This document shows positions 25,668-35,691 of a DNA stretch of 64,000 nucleotides, piece after piece; position 1 is the stretch's first letter; every line of letters begins with the position of its first letter. A program made the translations under genes and the position numbers. The notes under the pieces are model-generated. The model was given only the letters and a program-made list of their open reading frames with translations. It was not told the DNA's origin and ran no database searches. The DNA comes from Frateuria terrea (GTDB taxonomy: Bacteria > Pseudomonadota > Gammaproteobacteria > Xanthomonadales > Rhodanobacteraceae), in assembly GCF_900115705.1 (NCBI RefSeq), contig NZ_FOXL01000002.1, forward strand, positions 62,001 to 126,000. The letters are read 5' to 3'.

Positions 25668-26896
25668 CCGAACCTCGCTGGGACTGCCTGTTGCTCGACG
25701 CCACGCTGGCCACCTTGGCGGGCGAGCGCCCGTTCGGGCTGGTCGAATGCGGTGCCCTGGCTTTGAAAGGTGGGCACATCGCCTGGGTGGGCGCCGCAGC
25801 GGACCTGCCCGGCGCACCGGACGGACTGGCCACTGCGGTCGAGACCCTTGACGGCGCGCTGGTCACCCCTGGCCTGATCGACTGCCACACGCACCTGGTG
25901 TTCGGCGGCGACCGCGCGCACGAGTTCGACCTGCGCCTCAATGGCGCCAGCTACGAGGAGATCGCGCGCGCCGGCGGCGGCATCGCCTCCACGGTGGCAG
26001 CCACCCGCGCCGCCGATGAGGACGCACTGCTGCGCCAGAGCCTGCCGCGCGCGCGGGCGCTGCTGCGCGACGGCGTGACTACACTGGAGATCAAATCCGG
26101 CTACGGGCTGGACCTGGAGACCGAGCGGCGCATGCTGCGCGCGGCGCGGCGCATCGGCCAGGCACTGGGCATCGGCGTGCGCACCAGCTTCCTTGGCCTG
26201 CATGCACTGCCGCCCGAATACAGCAGGCAACGGGCAGACTACGTTGCGCTGGTGTCTGACGTGATGCTGCCGGCGCTGGCGGCCGAAGGGCTGGTCGACG
26301 CGGTGGACGCCTTTTGCGAAGGCATCGGCTTCAGCCGCGAGGAAACCGCGCGTGTGTTCGAACGCGCCAGGGACCTTGGCATTCCCGTCAAGCTGCATGC
26401 CGAACAGCTGTCCGACCTCGATGGTGCGGCGCTGGTGGCCGAGTATCGCGGCCTTTCCGCCGATCACCTGGAGCACCTCAGCGAATCGGGCATCCGCGCG
26501 ATGGCCGCGGCCGGCACGGTTGCCGTGCTGTTGCCGGGCGCGTTCTACGCTCTGCGCGAAACCCGCCTGCCGCCGATCGACGCGCTGCGCGAGCACGGCG
26601 TGCCGATGGCGATCGCCACCGATTGCAACCCCGGTACCTCACCGCTGCTGTCGCTGCGACTGGCCGCGAACATGGCTTGCACGCTGTTTCGCCTGACACC
26701 CGAGGAAGCGCTGCGCGGGATCACGCTGCACGCGGCGCGCGCGCTGGGCCTGGCCGATCGGGGCACGCTGGCAGTGGGGCAGCGCGCGGATCTGGTGGCC
26801 TGGAACGCGGAGAAGCCGGCGGAGCTGTGCTACTGGATCGGCGGCGAGCTGGCCCGTGAGGTGTGGATCGACGGGCGCAAGGCATCGCTTTCGTAA
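25664..26896 (+). CDS. hutI: Imidazolonepropionase
   Basis: Third enzyme of histidine degradation, hydrolysing 4-imidazolone-5-propanoate to N-formimino-L-glutamate, the substrate of HutF. Of 410 residues, it has the zinc-binding H-x-H in [18 protein letters not shown], the histidine in KLHAEQL, DHLEHL, and the conserved aspartate in [12 protein letters not shown]. The start codon overlaps the clcA stop by ATGA, so hutI is translationally coupled to a chloride channel, which is not a usual hut partner. Confidence 0.95.
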   Translation: MTEPRWDCLLLDATLATLAGERPFGLVECGALALKGGHIAWVGAAADLPGAPDGLATAVETLDGALVTPGLIDCHTHLVFGGDRAHEFDLRLNGASYEEIARAGGGIASTVAATRAADEDALLRQSLPRARALLRDGVTTLEIKSGYGLDLETERRMLRAARRIGQALGIGVRTSFLGLHALPPEYSRQRADYVALVSDVMLPALAAEGLVDAVDAFCEGIGFSREETARVFERARDLGIPVKLHAEQLSDLDGAALVAEYRGLSADHLEHLSESGIRAMAAAGTVAVLLPGAFYALRETRLPPIDALREHGVPMAIATDCNPGTSPLLSLRLAANMACTLFRLTPEEALRGITLHAARALGLADRGTLAVGQRADLVAWNAEKPAELCYWIGGELAREVWIDGRKASLS

Positions 26897-27018
26897 CGCC
26901 GTACAGCGCGGCGCCGTGCCGCCGTGCTCTCCCAGCGTGGCGCGGGCCGCCCTGCAATCGGTCAGGAAGCTGCCGAACCGATTCCCTCCCCGATCTCTTT
27001 CAGGGGAAGGATCAGGCT

Positions 27019-28303
<1,285 letters not shown>

Positions 28304-28390
28304 GCCGGCTCCGCTGCACCTCTGCCTGCCGCACGTTTCCATGCGCGCGGTGAAGCGCGTGTCTGCCCCCGGTTAATCCCCGCCGAACGC

Positions 28391-28418
28391 AAAAAAAAAC
28401 CCCCGCTTTCGGCGGGGG
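28391..28418 (-). terminator. Strong Rho-independent terminator of bTHX gene
   Basis: Read on the minus strand: GC-rich 7-bp stem (28412-28418 with 28400-28406), five-base loop, then nine T residues (28399-28391). It lies 26 bp past the ribosomal protein stop and isolates it from the hemerythrin promoter. Confidence 0.92.
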
Positions 28419-28443
28419 CTTCTGGATCCGCGAGCGCTTGCGC

Positions 28444-28605
28444 TCAGGCGGACTTCTTCTTCGGCGCGGCCTTCTTGGCGGCGGCCGGCTTGGTCACGGT
28501 GGCCTTGGCGCCGGCCACGGCCGGCTGGGCATCGTGCGCGCGGGTGTTGCCGTAGCTACCGCGGTAGGTCTTGCCGCGACGGGTCTTGCGATCGCCCTTA
28601 CCCAT
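28444..28605 (-). CDS. 30S ribosomal protein bTHX
   Basis: Very small basic protein (53 residues) beginning MGKGDRKTRRGKTYRGSYGNTR, the highly conserved bTHX/Thx family start that binds at the top of the 30S head. The C-terminal half is the usual Lys/Ala-rich extension (AAAKKAAPKKKSA). An excellent ribosome-binding site (AAGGAG, 5 bp before ATG) and a strong terminator show it is an independent, well-expressed gene. Confidence 0.93.
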   Translation of the reverse strand: MGKGDRKTRRGKTYRGSYGNTRAHDAQPAVAGAKATVTKPAAAKKAAPKKKSA

Positions 28606-28725
28606 GGGAACTCCTTGATTCGTAATGCGTGAATGGCCCGACATCGTAGCAGCGAAGGGGCAAAGCGCAAGAGAGCTGCCGCCCCCGGAGGGGCTTCAGC
28701 CCGCGCCTCCGGCGGCTGGATCCCG

Positions 28726-29667
28726 TCAGGGGTGTCGATGTCCGAGACAGTCACGCGCATGGTCCGTGCACGGCCCCGCGTCCACCTGCACCGTCACGTG
28801 CAGGATGCCAAAGCGCTGGCGCAGCAGGCCATGGATGGCCGCTACCGCGCCGGCACCGTCACCGCTGTCGACCTGCGCGTGCAAGGTAGCCATGCGCGAG
28901 CCGGAGGCCAGCTGCCACACGTGCAGGTGGTGGATGTCGCGAATGGAGGCTTCCGCCTGGCGCAAAGCCTGCTCGACCTCGCCCACGTCCAGGTCTTCGG
29001 GCACACCTTCGAGCAGGATGTGCGCCGACTTGCGCAGCAGGCGCCAGGCACCACCCAGGATCAGCAGCGAAACCAACAGGGAGAGCATCGGGTCGGCCCA
29101 GTTCCAGCCCATGTAGCGCACCGCCAGCGCAGCCAGTACCGCGCCGAACGAGCCGAGCAGGTCGCCCAGCACGTGCAGGCTCGCGCCGGCCATGTTGACG
29201 TCGTCGTGGGCGTGGCCGTGAAGCACGCGCAGGACCAGCAGGTTGACCAGCAGGCCCACCATGGCCACTACCAGCATGACGCCGGACAGGATGGCCCCCG
29301 GATGCATCAGTCGGCTCACCGCCTCGTAGGCGATGAAGCCGACCAGCACGAACTGGGTCAATGCATTGACGAAACCGGCCAGGACTTCCAGTCGTCCGTA
29401 ACCGTAGCTTCGGCGTGCGTCGGCCGGACGCAGCGCCAGCCGCGCACCGAAGAAGGCCAGCGCCAGCGCCAATGCATCGACCATCATGTGCCCGGCGTCG
29501 GCAAGCAACGCAAGCGAACCGGACCAAAGGCCGCCGACGGCCTCGGCCAGCAGCATCAACAGGGTCAGCAGGAACGCGAACAGCAGCTTGCGTCCTCGCC
29601 CGCCGTCTTGCCGATGGTCGTGGTCATGGTCGTGATGCAGATGCGGGTGGTCATGCGGGTCTTTCAT
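28726..29667 (-). CDS. Cation diffusion facilitator (Zn/Cd exporter, CzcD/ZitB type)
   Basis: Product of 313 residues. A His/Asp-rich N-terminus (about residues 3-18) precedes six transmembrane segments with the paired metal sites HMMVD in TM2 and HVLGD in TM5. A histidine-containing cytoplasmic loop (HGHAHDD) and a C-terminal ferredoxin-like domain with HHLHVW follow. These are features of zinc-exporting CDFs such as ZitB and CzcD. An ATG three codons upstream (29676) is also possible. It lies 48 bp downstream of the Zur-controlled MerC-like gene on the same strand. Confidence 0.93.
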   Translation of the reverse strand: MKDPHDHPHLHHDHDHDHRQDGGRGRKLLFAFLLTLLMLLAEAVGGLWSGSLALLADAGHMMVDALALALAFFGARLALRPADARRSYGYGRLEVLAGFVNALTQFVLVGFIAYEAVSRLMHPGAILSGVMLVVAMVGLLVNLLVLRVLHGHAHDDVNMAGASLHVLGDLLGSFGAVLAALAVRYMGWNWADPMLSLLVSLLILGGAWRLLRKSAHILLEGVPEDLDVGEVEQALRQAEASIRDIHHLHVWQLASGSRMATLHAQVDSGDGAGAVAAIHGLLRQRFGILHVTVQVDAGPCTDHARDCLGHRHP

Positions 29668-29715
29668 CGCCGCCATCGTAGGAAGGCCCCGTCGCGTTAC
29701 ACAATCACCGCGCGT

Positions 29716-30138
29716 TCAATGCGCGCAGCCGGGGCCGTGCATATGGGGTTGCCGACGATCCAGCCGCAGGTTGACGAAGTGCGCGCTCGCCAGCAGCACG
29801 CCGCCGCAGGTGACCAGCACGCTGTGCAGCGCGATCGGATACAGCTCGGCTACGGTGACGCCCAGCAGCAACAGCAACAGGCCGGGAAACGCCAGCATCA
29901 GCGGCGCCGGGCGGTGGTGCCGGCGATAACCGTTGACCAGGGTCAGCAGTGCCAGCGCGCACGCGAACACCACGAAGGCGCGCTCGAACCGGTGGTCGGC
30001 CAGGAACTGCAGCCCCACCAGCGGCAGCATGGCGAGCACGAAGGGCAGCGCGGCGCAGTGGATAGCGCACAGGAAGGAGGCGACTGCACCAAGCCGGTCG
30101 GCGGCCTGCCATGCGCGTGATGTCGGGGATCGGGCCAT
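29716..30138 (-). CDS. MerC-domain membrane protein
   Basis: Product of 140 residues with four hydrophobic segments. The first carries C-A-I-H-C (about residues 20-24), the cysteine pair that MerC uses to bind Hg(II) in mercury transport. There is no merA, merT, merP or merR nearby; instead the gene lies between zur and a zinc-type CDF transporter and has a Zur-box-like palindrome 31 bp upstream. A zinc-related or metallochaperone role is therefore more likely than mercury uptake. His-rich C-terminus (MHGPGCAH). The ATG at 30138 was chosen to fit the promoter. Confidence 0.85.
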   Translation of the reverse strand: MARSPTSRAWQAADRLGAVASFLCAIHCAALPFVLAMLPLVGLQFLADHRFERAFVVFACALALLTLVNGYRRHHRPAPLMLAFPGLLLLLLGVTVAELYPIALHSVLVTCGGVLLASAHFVNLRLDRRQPHMHGPGCAH

Positions 30139-30168
30139 CGGTGGCGTCGTTGCAAGACTGGACGCAAT

Positions 30169-30181
30169 GTTACAATGTAAC
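30169..30181. promoter_or_regulatory. Zur box upstream of the MerC-like gene
   Basis: Perfect palindrome GTTACAATGTAAC. It matches the GTTATAATATAAC-type core recognised by Zur proteins of Proteobacteria. It lies 31 bp upstream of the MerC-like start, overlapping where the -10 region should be, so zinc-loaded Zur would repress. Confidence 0.75.
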
Positions 30182-30327
30182 GCACAGCCTGTCATCGTGC
30201 GGCCACCAGCAGTCAACCGGATCGTCGCAAGCGCGTTGCAGAATGGTTGAACGAAGGCCCATGGCTGCTGCCAATGACTCGGTTTTCCGGTGCGGCAACG
30301 TTCCCTCCCCGCCAACACCGGGAAAAC

Positions 30328-30360
30328 GCGGGGCGCGATACCGGATGTATCGCGCCCCGC
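30328..30360 (-). terminator. Terminator of zur
   Basis: Perfect 14-bp stem (30328-30341 with 30347-30360), loop of five, followed on the minus strand by GTTTTCC. It lies 21 bp past the zur stop and separates zur from the MerC-like gene. Confidence 0.8.
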
Positions 30361-30380
30361 ACTCTCTTGCTTCTAGCCGT

Positions 30381-30914
30381 TCAGCCCTCGCGGCAGCGCT
30401 TGCACAGGCCGTGGACCTCCAGCGTCTGTGCCTGCGGCCGGAAACCGAATGCGCGCGCCTGGGCCTCGATGAGTTCCGCAACCCGGGCGTCGCAGACTTC
30501 CTGTGCACTGGCGCAGTTGTCGCAGATCAGGAATGGCACCTGGTGCGCCTCGGCCGGGTGATGACAGGAAACGTAGGCGTTGATCGATTCGAGCTTGTGG
30601 ATGAAGCCCTGCTCGAGCAGGAAATCGAGCGCGCGATACACCGTTGGCGGCGCCGCATTGCCGTGGCGCTCGCGCAGGTGATCGAGCAGGTCGTAGGCCT
30701 TGACCGGCTTGCCTGCCGCCGCGACCAGTTCCAGCACTTCCTTGCGCAGCGGTGTCAGGCGCAGGCCGCGCTCTTCGCTGGCCTGCTCGACCGCGGCGAC
30801 GAAACTTTCGGCGTCTTCGAGATGGTGCGTATGCAGCTTGCCTGACACGGTGCGGACCGCCCTGTGGGATGACGCCGATGATAGCGCCTGGCGGAAACAT
30901 GATGCCGGAGTCAT
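30381..30914 (-). CDS. zur: Zinc uptake regulator, Fur family
   Basis: Fur-family repressor that senses zinc. The winged HTH contains LRLTPLRKEVLELVAAAGKPVKAYDLLDHL and PPTVYRALDFL. The metal-binding C-terminal half has HHPAEAHQVPFLIC and two CxxC pairs (CDNC, CKRC) of the structural zinc site; this fits Zur rather than Fur. The start is uncertain: the ATG at 30914 overlaps the upstream stop (ATGA) and gives 177 residues, whereas a GTG at 30848 gives 155 and starts nearer the conserved sequence. It is downstream of gltX and a small membrane protein, and has its own terminator. Confidence 0.92.
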   Translation of the reverse strand: MTPASCFRQALSSASSHRAVRTVSGKLHTHHLEDAESFVAAVEQASEERGLRLTPLRKEVLELVAAAGKPVKAYDLLDHLRERHGNAAPPTVYRALDFLLEQGFIHKLESINAYVSCHHPAEAHQVPFLICDNCASAQEVCDARVAELIEAQARAFGFRPQAQTLEVHGLCKRCREG

Positions 30915-31180
30915 TTGCGCAACGGCGGTGGCATCGAGCGCCGCGGGCGGCGCAGGATCACGAGCCAACCGATCGGACCCAGCACGAAAGCCCAGGCCAC
31001 GCCTTCGGCAGTCCGGCCACGCCACCAGCCCAGCAAGGCGCCGACGCCGAGGAAGAAGAGGTTCCACCAGATGAGCGCCGTCCATGGGACCTGCGCCATC
31101 AGGTTCAGGAAGATGCGCAGGAATGCGTCGGGGGCGTCGGGGTCGACGCCCTGCATGGCGCGGGCAAGGAGTTCATCCAT
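30911..31180 (-). CDS. Hypothetical small membrane protein
   Basis: Product of 89 residues. There are two hydrophobic segments (about residues 31-51 and 60-77: WWNLFFLGVGALLGWW and VAWAFVLGPIGWLVIL) flanked by Arg-rich ends. It starts 18 bp after gltX on the same strand and overlaps the possible zur start by ATGA, so it appears to link gltX to zur in one transcript. No family recognised. Confidence 0.75.
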   Translation of the reverse strand: MDELLARAMQGVDPDAPDAFLRIFLNLMAQVPWTALIWWNLFFLGVGALLGWWRGRTAEGVAWAFVLGPIGWLVILRRPRRSMPPPLRK

Positions 31181-31198
31181 GCCTGAGCGCCATGGAGC

Positions 31199-32614
31199 TC
31201 AACCCTGCGCGCGCTCGATCGCGTGGTCGATACGCTCGAGCGCCCCGGCGCGGCCGGCCAGGTAGATGGTGTGGTCGATCGACGGGGAAACCTGCGTTCC
31301 GGTCATCGCCACGCGCAGCGGCTGGGCGATCTTGCCCATGCCCAGCTCCAGCGTCGCGGCGATCTGCTCGATCGCCTGGTGGATGGACTCGGGCTTCCAC
31401 TCGACGTCCGCGAGCAACGCCCTGGCCTGGCCGAGCACGGCCACGGCGCTGTCGTTCCTCAGGTGCTTGGCGACCGCCTTCTCGTCCCATTCGGCAATCG
31501 GCGCATACCAGACCCTGGCGCGCTCGGCCATTTCCCTGAGCGTGTGCACGCGGTCGCGCAATGCCACGATCACGTCGGCGGGCGCGGGTCCGGTGGACAC
31601 GTCGATGCCCGCGCGCGCCAGGTGCCATTCGAACTCGGGCGCGATCGCCTGCGGGTCGTCGTTCTTGAGGTAATGCTGGTTGAGCCAGGCGAGCTTCTCG
31701 GTGTCGAAGCGCGAAGCGGCCTTGTTGACGTCGCTGATGTCGAAAAGCGCGATCATCTCCTCGCGCGAGAAGATCTCCTGGTCGCCATGGGACCAGCCCA
31801 GCCGCACCAGGTAGTTGAGGATCGCATGGGGCAGGAAGCCGGCGTCGCGGTACTCCATCACGCTGACCGAATTGGTCCGCTTGGACAGCTTCTTGCCCTC
31901 CTTGTCCAGGATCATCGGCAGGTGCGCGAACTCCGGCACCGGCGCGCCGAGCGCCTGGTAGATGTTGATCTGGCGTGGAGTGTTGTTGACGTGGTCGTCG
32001 CCGCGGATCACCTCGGTGATGCCCATGTCGATGTCATCGACGACTACCGCGAAGTTGTAGGTCGGCCAGCCGTCCGAGCGAAAGATCACCAGGTCGTCGA
32101 GTTCGGCGTTGGCCCACTCGACCCGGCCCTTGACCTTGTCCTCGAACACCACCGAACCCTCGGTCGGATTGCGGAAGCGGATGACACGGTTGGGATCGTC
32201 GCGACGGGCCTCGTGAAAACCGGGCTCGTTGCGGTCCCGGTAGTAGCCGTTGTAGCGGGGCTTCTCACCCTTGGCCATGGCCGCCTCGCGCATCGCTTCG
32301 ATCTCTTCCTTGCTCTCGTAGGCGTAGTAGGCCTTGCCTTCGGCGAGCAGGCGATCGGCCACCTCCTTGTAGCGCGCCAGGCGATGGGTCTGGTAGATCG
32401 GCGCCTGGTCGGCGGACAGGTCCAGCCACCGCATGGCGTCCAGGATCGCCTGCACGGCCTCGTCGGTGGAGCGCTCGCGGTCGGTATCCTCGATGCGCAG
32501 CAGGAACTCGCCACCGCGGCGGCGCGCTTCCAGCCAGCAGTAGAGCGCGGTACGGGCGCCGCCGATATGCAGGAAACCGGTGGGACTGGGAGCGAAGCGG
32601 GTACGGACGGTCAT
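31199..32614 (-). CDS. gltX: Glutamate--tRNA ligase
   Basis: Class I aminoacyl-tRNA synthetase charging tRNA-Glu. Of 471 residues, it has the HIGH signature in [17 protein letters not shown], the KMSKS loop as KKLSKR, and the C-terminal anticodon-binding domain ending at the stop. Length is standard for proteobacterial GltX. The ATG at 32614 matches the family N-terminus ([10 protein letters not shown]). TAAAAT (complement of 32646-32651) is a reasonable -10 box 31 bp upstream. It is the first gene of the apparent gltX-membrane protein-zur unit. Confidence 0.97.
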   Translation of the reverse strand: MTVRTRFAPSPTGFLHIGGARTALYCWLEARRRGGEFLLRIEDTDRERSTDEAVQAILDAMRWLDLSADQAPIYQTHRLARYKEVADRLLAEGKAYYAYESKEEIEAMREAAMAKGEKPRYNGYYRDRNEPGFHEARRDDPNRVIRFRNPTEGSVVFEDKVKGRVEWANAELDDLVIFRSDGWPTYNFAVVVDDIDMGITEVIRGDDHVNNTPRQINIYQALGAPVPEFAHLPMILDKEGKKLSKRTNSVSVMEYRDAGFLPHAILNYLVRLGWSHGDQEIFSREEMIALFDISDVNKAASRFDTEKLAWLNQHYLKNDDPQAIAPEFEWHLARAGIDVSTGPAPADVIVALRDRVHTLREMAERARVWYAPIAEWDEKAVAKHLRNDSAVAVLGQARALLADVEWKPESIHQAIEQIAATLELGMGKIAQPLRVAMTGTQVSPSIDHTIYLAGRAGALERIDHAIERAQG

Positions 32615-32713
32615 GGGGATCTGCGGATGCGGGGGCAAACGCAGGATTTTAGCCGATACGCAGGCGCAGGCTGCTGCTTCGGGCCTCGATCGGGCGTGGC
32701 GGGCAGCGCGGCT

Positions 32714-33046
32714 TCAGCGCTGCCTGCTTTCGCATCCCCACCCGAAGCAGACGATCACGTTGGGATCGTTCTGCCCTGCTCCCAGCGTGGTGTTGGGGTA
32801 GCTGCCTGCCGCAGGGGGCACGATCTGCGGCTTGGTGTCGTCCATGACGATCCGCGGCGCCTGCTCCGGCGGCGGGCGACGCAGCTCGTATTTGACGATG
32901 AACAGCTGGCGCGGCGCGCTTCGCTCCGCCTGCCGTGCCTGCGTGGCGTCCCCGGACGACTGCGTGACCAGCTGCGACTCCATCGCAACGGTCGCCGCGG
33001 CGGCGCCTGGTATTGCCATGGCCAGGGCGAAAACCAGTGCTTTCAT
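32714..33046 (-). CDS. Hypothetical secreted protein
   Basis: Product of 110 residues with a signal peptide (residues about 1-18, KALVFALAMAIPGAAA) and no lipobox. The mature part is Gln/Pro-rich with RQLFIVKYELRRPP and ends FGWGCESRQR with two cysteines (about residues 100 and 105). A GGAGG ribosome-binding site stands 9 bp before the ATG. It is preceded by the DUF4399 gene on the same strand (22-bp gap). No family recognised. Confidence 0.72.
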   Translation of the reverse strand: MKALVFALAMAIPGAAAATVAMESQLVTQSSGDATQARQAERSAPRQLFIVKYELRRPPPEQAPRIVMDDTKPQIVPPAAGSYPNTTLGAGQNDPNVIVCFGWGCESRQR

Positions 33047-33068
33047 GCGCGGCACCTCCGGCGAGCGG

Positions 33069-33506
33069 TCATTTCACGTGGATGGTAATCCTTTTGGACA
33101 CCACCGGCGGGTCGAACGGTACGTGGTTGGCGTCGCCCAGTTCCAACTGCAGCGTATGCGTGCCCGGCGCCAGCTTGAGCACGGTCTGGGTCTGGCCGCC
33201 GCCGAAATGCAGGTGGTGTTCGTCCTTCGGGATCGGCTGGCCGGCCAACGGCAGGTCCGGCGCGTCCACCAGCAGGTGGTGATGCCCGGTGTGTTCCTTG
33301 CTCACGCCGGCGGGCGCCACGCCCATCCCTTCGAGGCCGAAGCGCACGGTGGTTTCGCGTCCGACCGTCGCGCCATCCCTGGGCGTGACGAAGTACACCG
33401 CAGCACCCACGGGAGCCTTTGTGGTCGGGATCCCTGGGGCAGGTGTCTGTGCGAAGGCCACGGCGCCGAAGGTGGCAAGCGTGGCGGCGAAAAGCATCCG
33501 TTTCAT
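33069..33506 (-). CDS. DUF4399-type periplasmic protein
   Basis: Product of 145 residues. It has a signal peptide (cleavage near AFAQ, residue 19), then PVGAAVYFVTPRDGATVGRETTVRFGLEGMGVAPAG and HTGHHHLLVDAPDLP, followed by a beta-rich GTHTLQLELGDANHVPFDPPVVS segment: the characteristic DUF4399 layout. Histidine clusters suggest metal binding. The function is not established. The upstream region contains an unusual cluster of DnaA-box-like sites. Confidence 0.85.
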   Translation of the reverse strand: MKRMLFAATLATFGAVAFAQTPAPGIPTTKAPVGAAVYFVTPRDGATVGRETTVRFGLEGMGVAPAGVSKEHTGHHHLLVDAPDLPLAGQPIPKDEHHLHFGGGQTQTVLKLAPGTHTLQLELGDANHVPFDPPVVSKRITIHVK

Positions 33507-33921
33507 GCCGCGTCCTCTCTTCACAAGTGGCAGGCCAGTATGCCGGCGCGATGGGTGTGCGTCATGCCTGCCGGCGCTGTTGGGGAAGTGCTCCGCGATC
33601 AGCCGTGCCGCTGACGCTCGCGCAGGTCCTGCTCAAATCCTGCGCACGACGTCAATGTGCGCTTGTCCATCAAGCAGATAGGCCACCTATCCACAGGCTT
33701 CGCCCAGCCGGCTCCACAAGCATTGTGGACAACCTGCGAAGCTGCGGTTGCGAATGCGTAAAAACTGATCACGCCGTGCCAAGTGACTGACGGCAAAGTC
33801 CCCTTTCCGGCTTGTCCACAGGCTTATCCGAAGTCCATCCACACCGGCTGTGGAAAACACCCGCACCGAAACGACGATGCCGCCTCGCGGCGGCATCGAT
33901 GGCTTGCCTGGCAGCCCGGGC
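33507..33921. other. Intergenic region with a cluster of DnaA-box-like 9-mers
   Basis: No coding frame is credible here. Four 9-mers differ from the DnaA box TTATCCACA by one base: CTATCCACA (33687-33695, +), TTGTCCACA (33724-33732, -), TTGTCCACA (33812-33820, +) and TTTTCCACA (33849-33857, -). Weaker copies lie at 33663 and 33835, and an inverted GCTTG/CAAGC lies at 33661-33674. A short A-run (GTAAAAACTGATC, 33758-33770) lies in the middle. The region holds the promoter of the DUF4399 gene. Confidence 0.6.
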
Positions 33922-34794
33922 TCAGGCCGCGCGCGGCGCCTTCATCAACAGGCCGAACAGCTCAGCGAGCTTGTCGCGCATCTCGCGACGGTCGACGATG
34001 AGATCGATCGCGCCATGCTCGAGCAGGAACTCCGAACGCTGGAAGCCTTCGGGCAAGGTCTCCCGCACCGTCTGTTCGATCACGCGTGGACCGGCGAATC
34101 CGATCAGCGCCTTCGGCTCGCCGATGTTGATGTCGCCTAGCATTGCGAGGCTGGCGGACACGCCGCCGGTGGTCGGATTGGTCATCACGCTGACATAGGG
34201 CACGCCGGCATCGCGCATGCGCGCCAGCGCGGCGGAGGTCTTGGCCATCTGCATCAGCGAGAACAGCGCCTCCTGCATGCGTGCGCCGCCGGTGGCGGAG
34301 AAACACACCAGCGCGCTGCGGTCGGCCAGCGCGCGCTCGGCGGCGCGGGTGAACTTCTCGCCCACCACCGAGCCCATCGAGCCGCCCATGTAGGAAAACT
34401 CGAACGCGGCGGCAACCAGCGGCCGCCCCTTCAGGCGGCCATTCACGACCAGCAGCGCGTCTTTCTCGCCGGTTTTTTTCTGCGCGGCGACGATACGGTC
34501 GCGGTATTTTTTCGAATCGCGGAACTTCAGCGGGTCGGTAGGTTCCAGGCTGGCCCACAGCTCCTGCGTGGAACCCTCGTCGAGCAGCGACAGCAGCCGC
34601 TCGCGCGCACCCATCGGATGGTGATGGCCGCATTTGGGGCAGACCATCAGGTTGCGCTCCAGCTCAGGCCGGTACAGCACCGCACCGCAACCACCGCACT
34701 TCTCCCATACGCCTTCGGGCACCTTGCCCTTGCCGGCGGTGGTCGTGCTCTGCGTGCGTGCACGCGGGGTCATGATTTTCTGGAGCCAGTTCAT
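33922..34794 (-). CDS. accD: Acetyl-CoA carboxylase, carboxyltransferase subunit beta
   Basis: Catalyses transfer of CO2 from carboxybiotin to acetyl-CoA, the committed step of fatty acid synthesis, together with AccA. Of 290 residues, it has the N-terminal zinc ribbon C33/C36/C52/C55, then the crotonase-fold domain with [19 protein letters not shown] and the oxyanion-hole glycines ([10 protein letters not shown] and PTTGGVSAS). The ATG has AGAAGAGG upstream. It follows trpA by 96 bp on the same strand, the usual xanthomonad order. Confidence 0.97.
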   Translation of the reverse strand: MNWLQKIMTPRARTQSTTTAGKGKVPEGVWEKCGGCGAVLYRPELERNLMVCPKCGHHHPMGARERLLSLLDEGSTQELWASLEPTDPLKFRDSKKYRDRIVAAQKKTGEKDALLVVNGRLKGRPLVAAAFEFSYMGGSMGSVVGEKFTRAAERALADRSALVCFSATGGARMQEALFSLMQMAKTSAALARMRDAGVPYVSVMTNPTTGGVSASLAMLGDINIGEPKALIGFAGPRVIEQTVRETLPEGFQRSEFLLEHGAIDLIVDRREMRDKLAELFGLLMKAPRAA

Positions 34795-34890
34795 GCGGAC
34801 CTCTTCTGGAAACCTTGCCTTCCCGCGAGCCCCGGCCCCTCACCCCGACCCTCTCCCCATCCTTGATCGGATGGCGGTGCGGGAGCCGGG

Positions 34891-35691
34891 TTACGGCATG
34901 TCCAGGGCCTTGCGGATGGGTGCGAGAAACTCGCGTGCCCGGGTGGCGATCTCGTCGGCCTCCGTGGCGCCGGCCAGGCGCTCGACCAGCGCGCTGCCGA
35001 TGACCACGGCGTCGGCGAATCCGGCGATCGCTTTCGCACTCGTTGCGTCGCGAACGCCGAAACCGACCGCCACCGGCGCCTTCGCCCTGGTTCGGACCTC
35101 GGCCACCCGCGCGGCGATGTCCGCCGTGCTCAGCCGTGCCGCCCCGGTGATGCCGGCGAACGACACATAATACAGGAAGCCCTCGGCGGACTCGCACAAC
35201 TGCGCCATACGCGCGGGTGCGGTGGTGGGCGCGGCCAGCAGGATCTGCCGCAGGCCGGCGACGCGCAGCGGCTCGAGCACAGCCGACTCCTCCAGCGGGC
35301 AATCGACGATCAGCACGCCGTCGACGCCGGCCCGCGCGGCATCCTGCCCGAACCGCGCGTAGCCATGCATCTCGATCGGGTTGAGGTAGCCCATCAGCAC
35401 CACCGGCGTATCCGCATCGCGCTGGCGGAACTGGCCGACCCAGCGCAGCACGTCGCCGAGCCCTACGCCCCTGGCGATGGCGCGCTCGCTGGCGTGCTGG
35501 ATCACCGGGCCGTCGGCCATCGGGTCGGAGAACGGTACGCCCAGTTCGATCACGTCTGCGCCAGCGGCAACCAGTGCATGCATCAGCGCCACGGCACCTT
35601 GCGGCGCAGGATCGCCTGCGGTGACGAACGGGATCAGGCCGGTGCGGCTCGCCTCCTTGAGTGCGGCGAAGCGGCGGTCGATGCGGTTCAT
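34891..35691 (-). CDS. trpA: Tryptophan synthase alpha chain
   Basis: Cleaves indole-3-glycerol phosphate to indole and glyceraldehyde-3-phosphate, then channels indole to TrpB. TIM barrel of 266 residues with the catalytic glutamate and aspartate in [27 protein letters not shown] and [10 protein letters not shown]. The start overlaps the trpB stop (ATGA at 35688-35691). After the stop, a C-rich stretch (CCCCTCACCCCGACCCTCTC near 34846) resembles a dispersed xanthomonad repeat. Confidence 0.97.
   Translation of the reverse strand: MNRIDRRFAALKEASRTGLIPFVTAGDPAPQGAVALMHALVAAGADVIELGVPFSDPMADGPVIQHASERAIARGVGLGDVLRWVGQFRQRDADTPVVLMGYLNPIEMHGYARFGQDAARAGVDGVLIVDCPLEESAVLEPLRVAGLRQILLAAPTTAPARMAQLCESAEGFLYYVSFAGITGAARLSTADIAARVAEVRTRAKAPVAVGFGVRDATSAKAIAGFADAVVIGSALVERLAGATEADEIATRAREFLAPIRKALDMP

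Noticed and set aside
29716-30138. Mercury resistance operon
   Set aside because: MerC-like protein only. No MerR, MerA, MerT or MerP; the adjacent Zur box and zinc genes point elsewhere.
31223-33088. Open frame of about 620 codons opposite gltX
   Set aside because: gltX has intact synthetase motifs. The antisense product is His/Val/Arg-rich without any family pattern.
33661-33857. Chromosomal replication origin
   Set aside because: DnaA-like boxes are present, but dnaA, dnaN, rpmH and gidA are not, and no long A+T-rich unwinding element is seen.
34820-34890. C-rich stretch between trpA and accD as a terminator or attenuator
   Set aside because: No stable stem with a T-run could be drawn on the minus strand. 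It resembles a dispersed xanthomonad repeat and is mentioned under trpA only.
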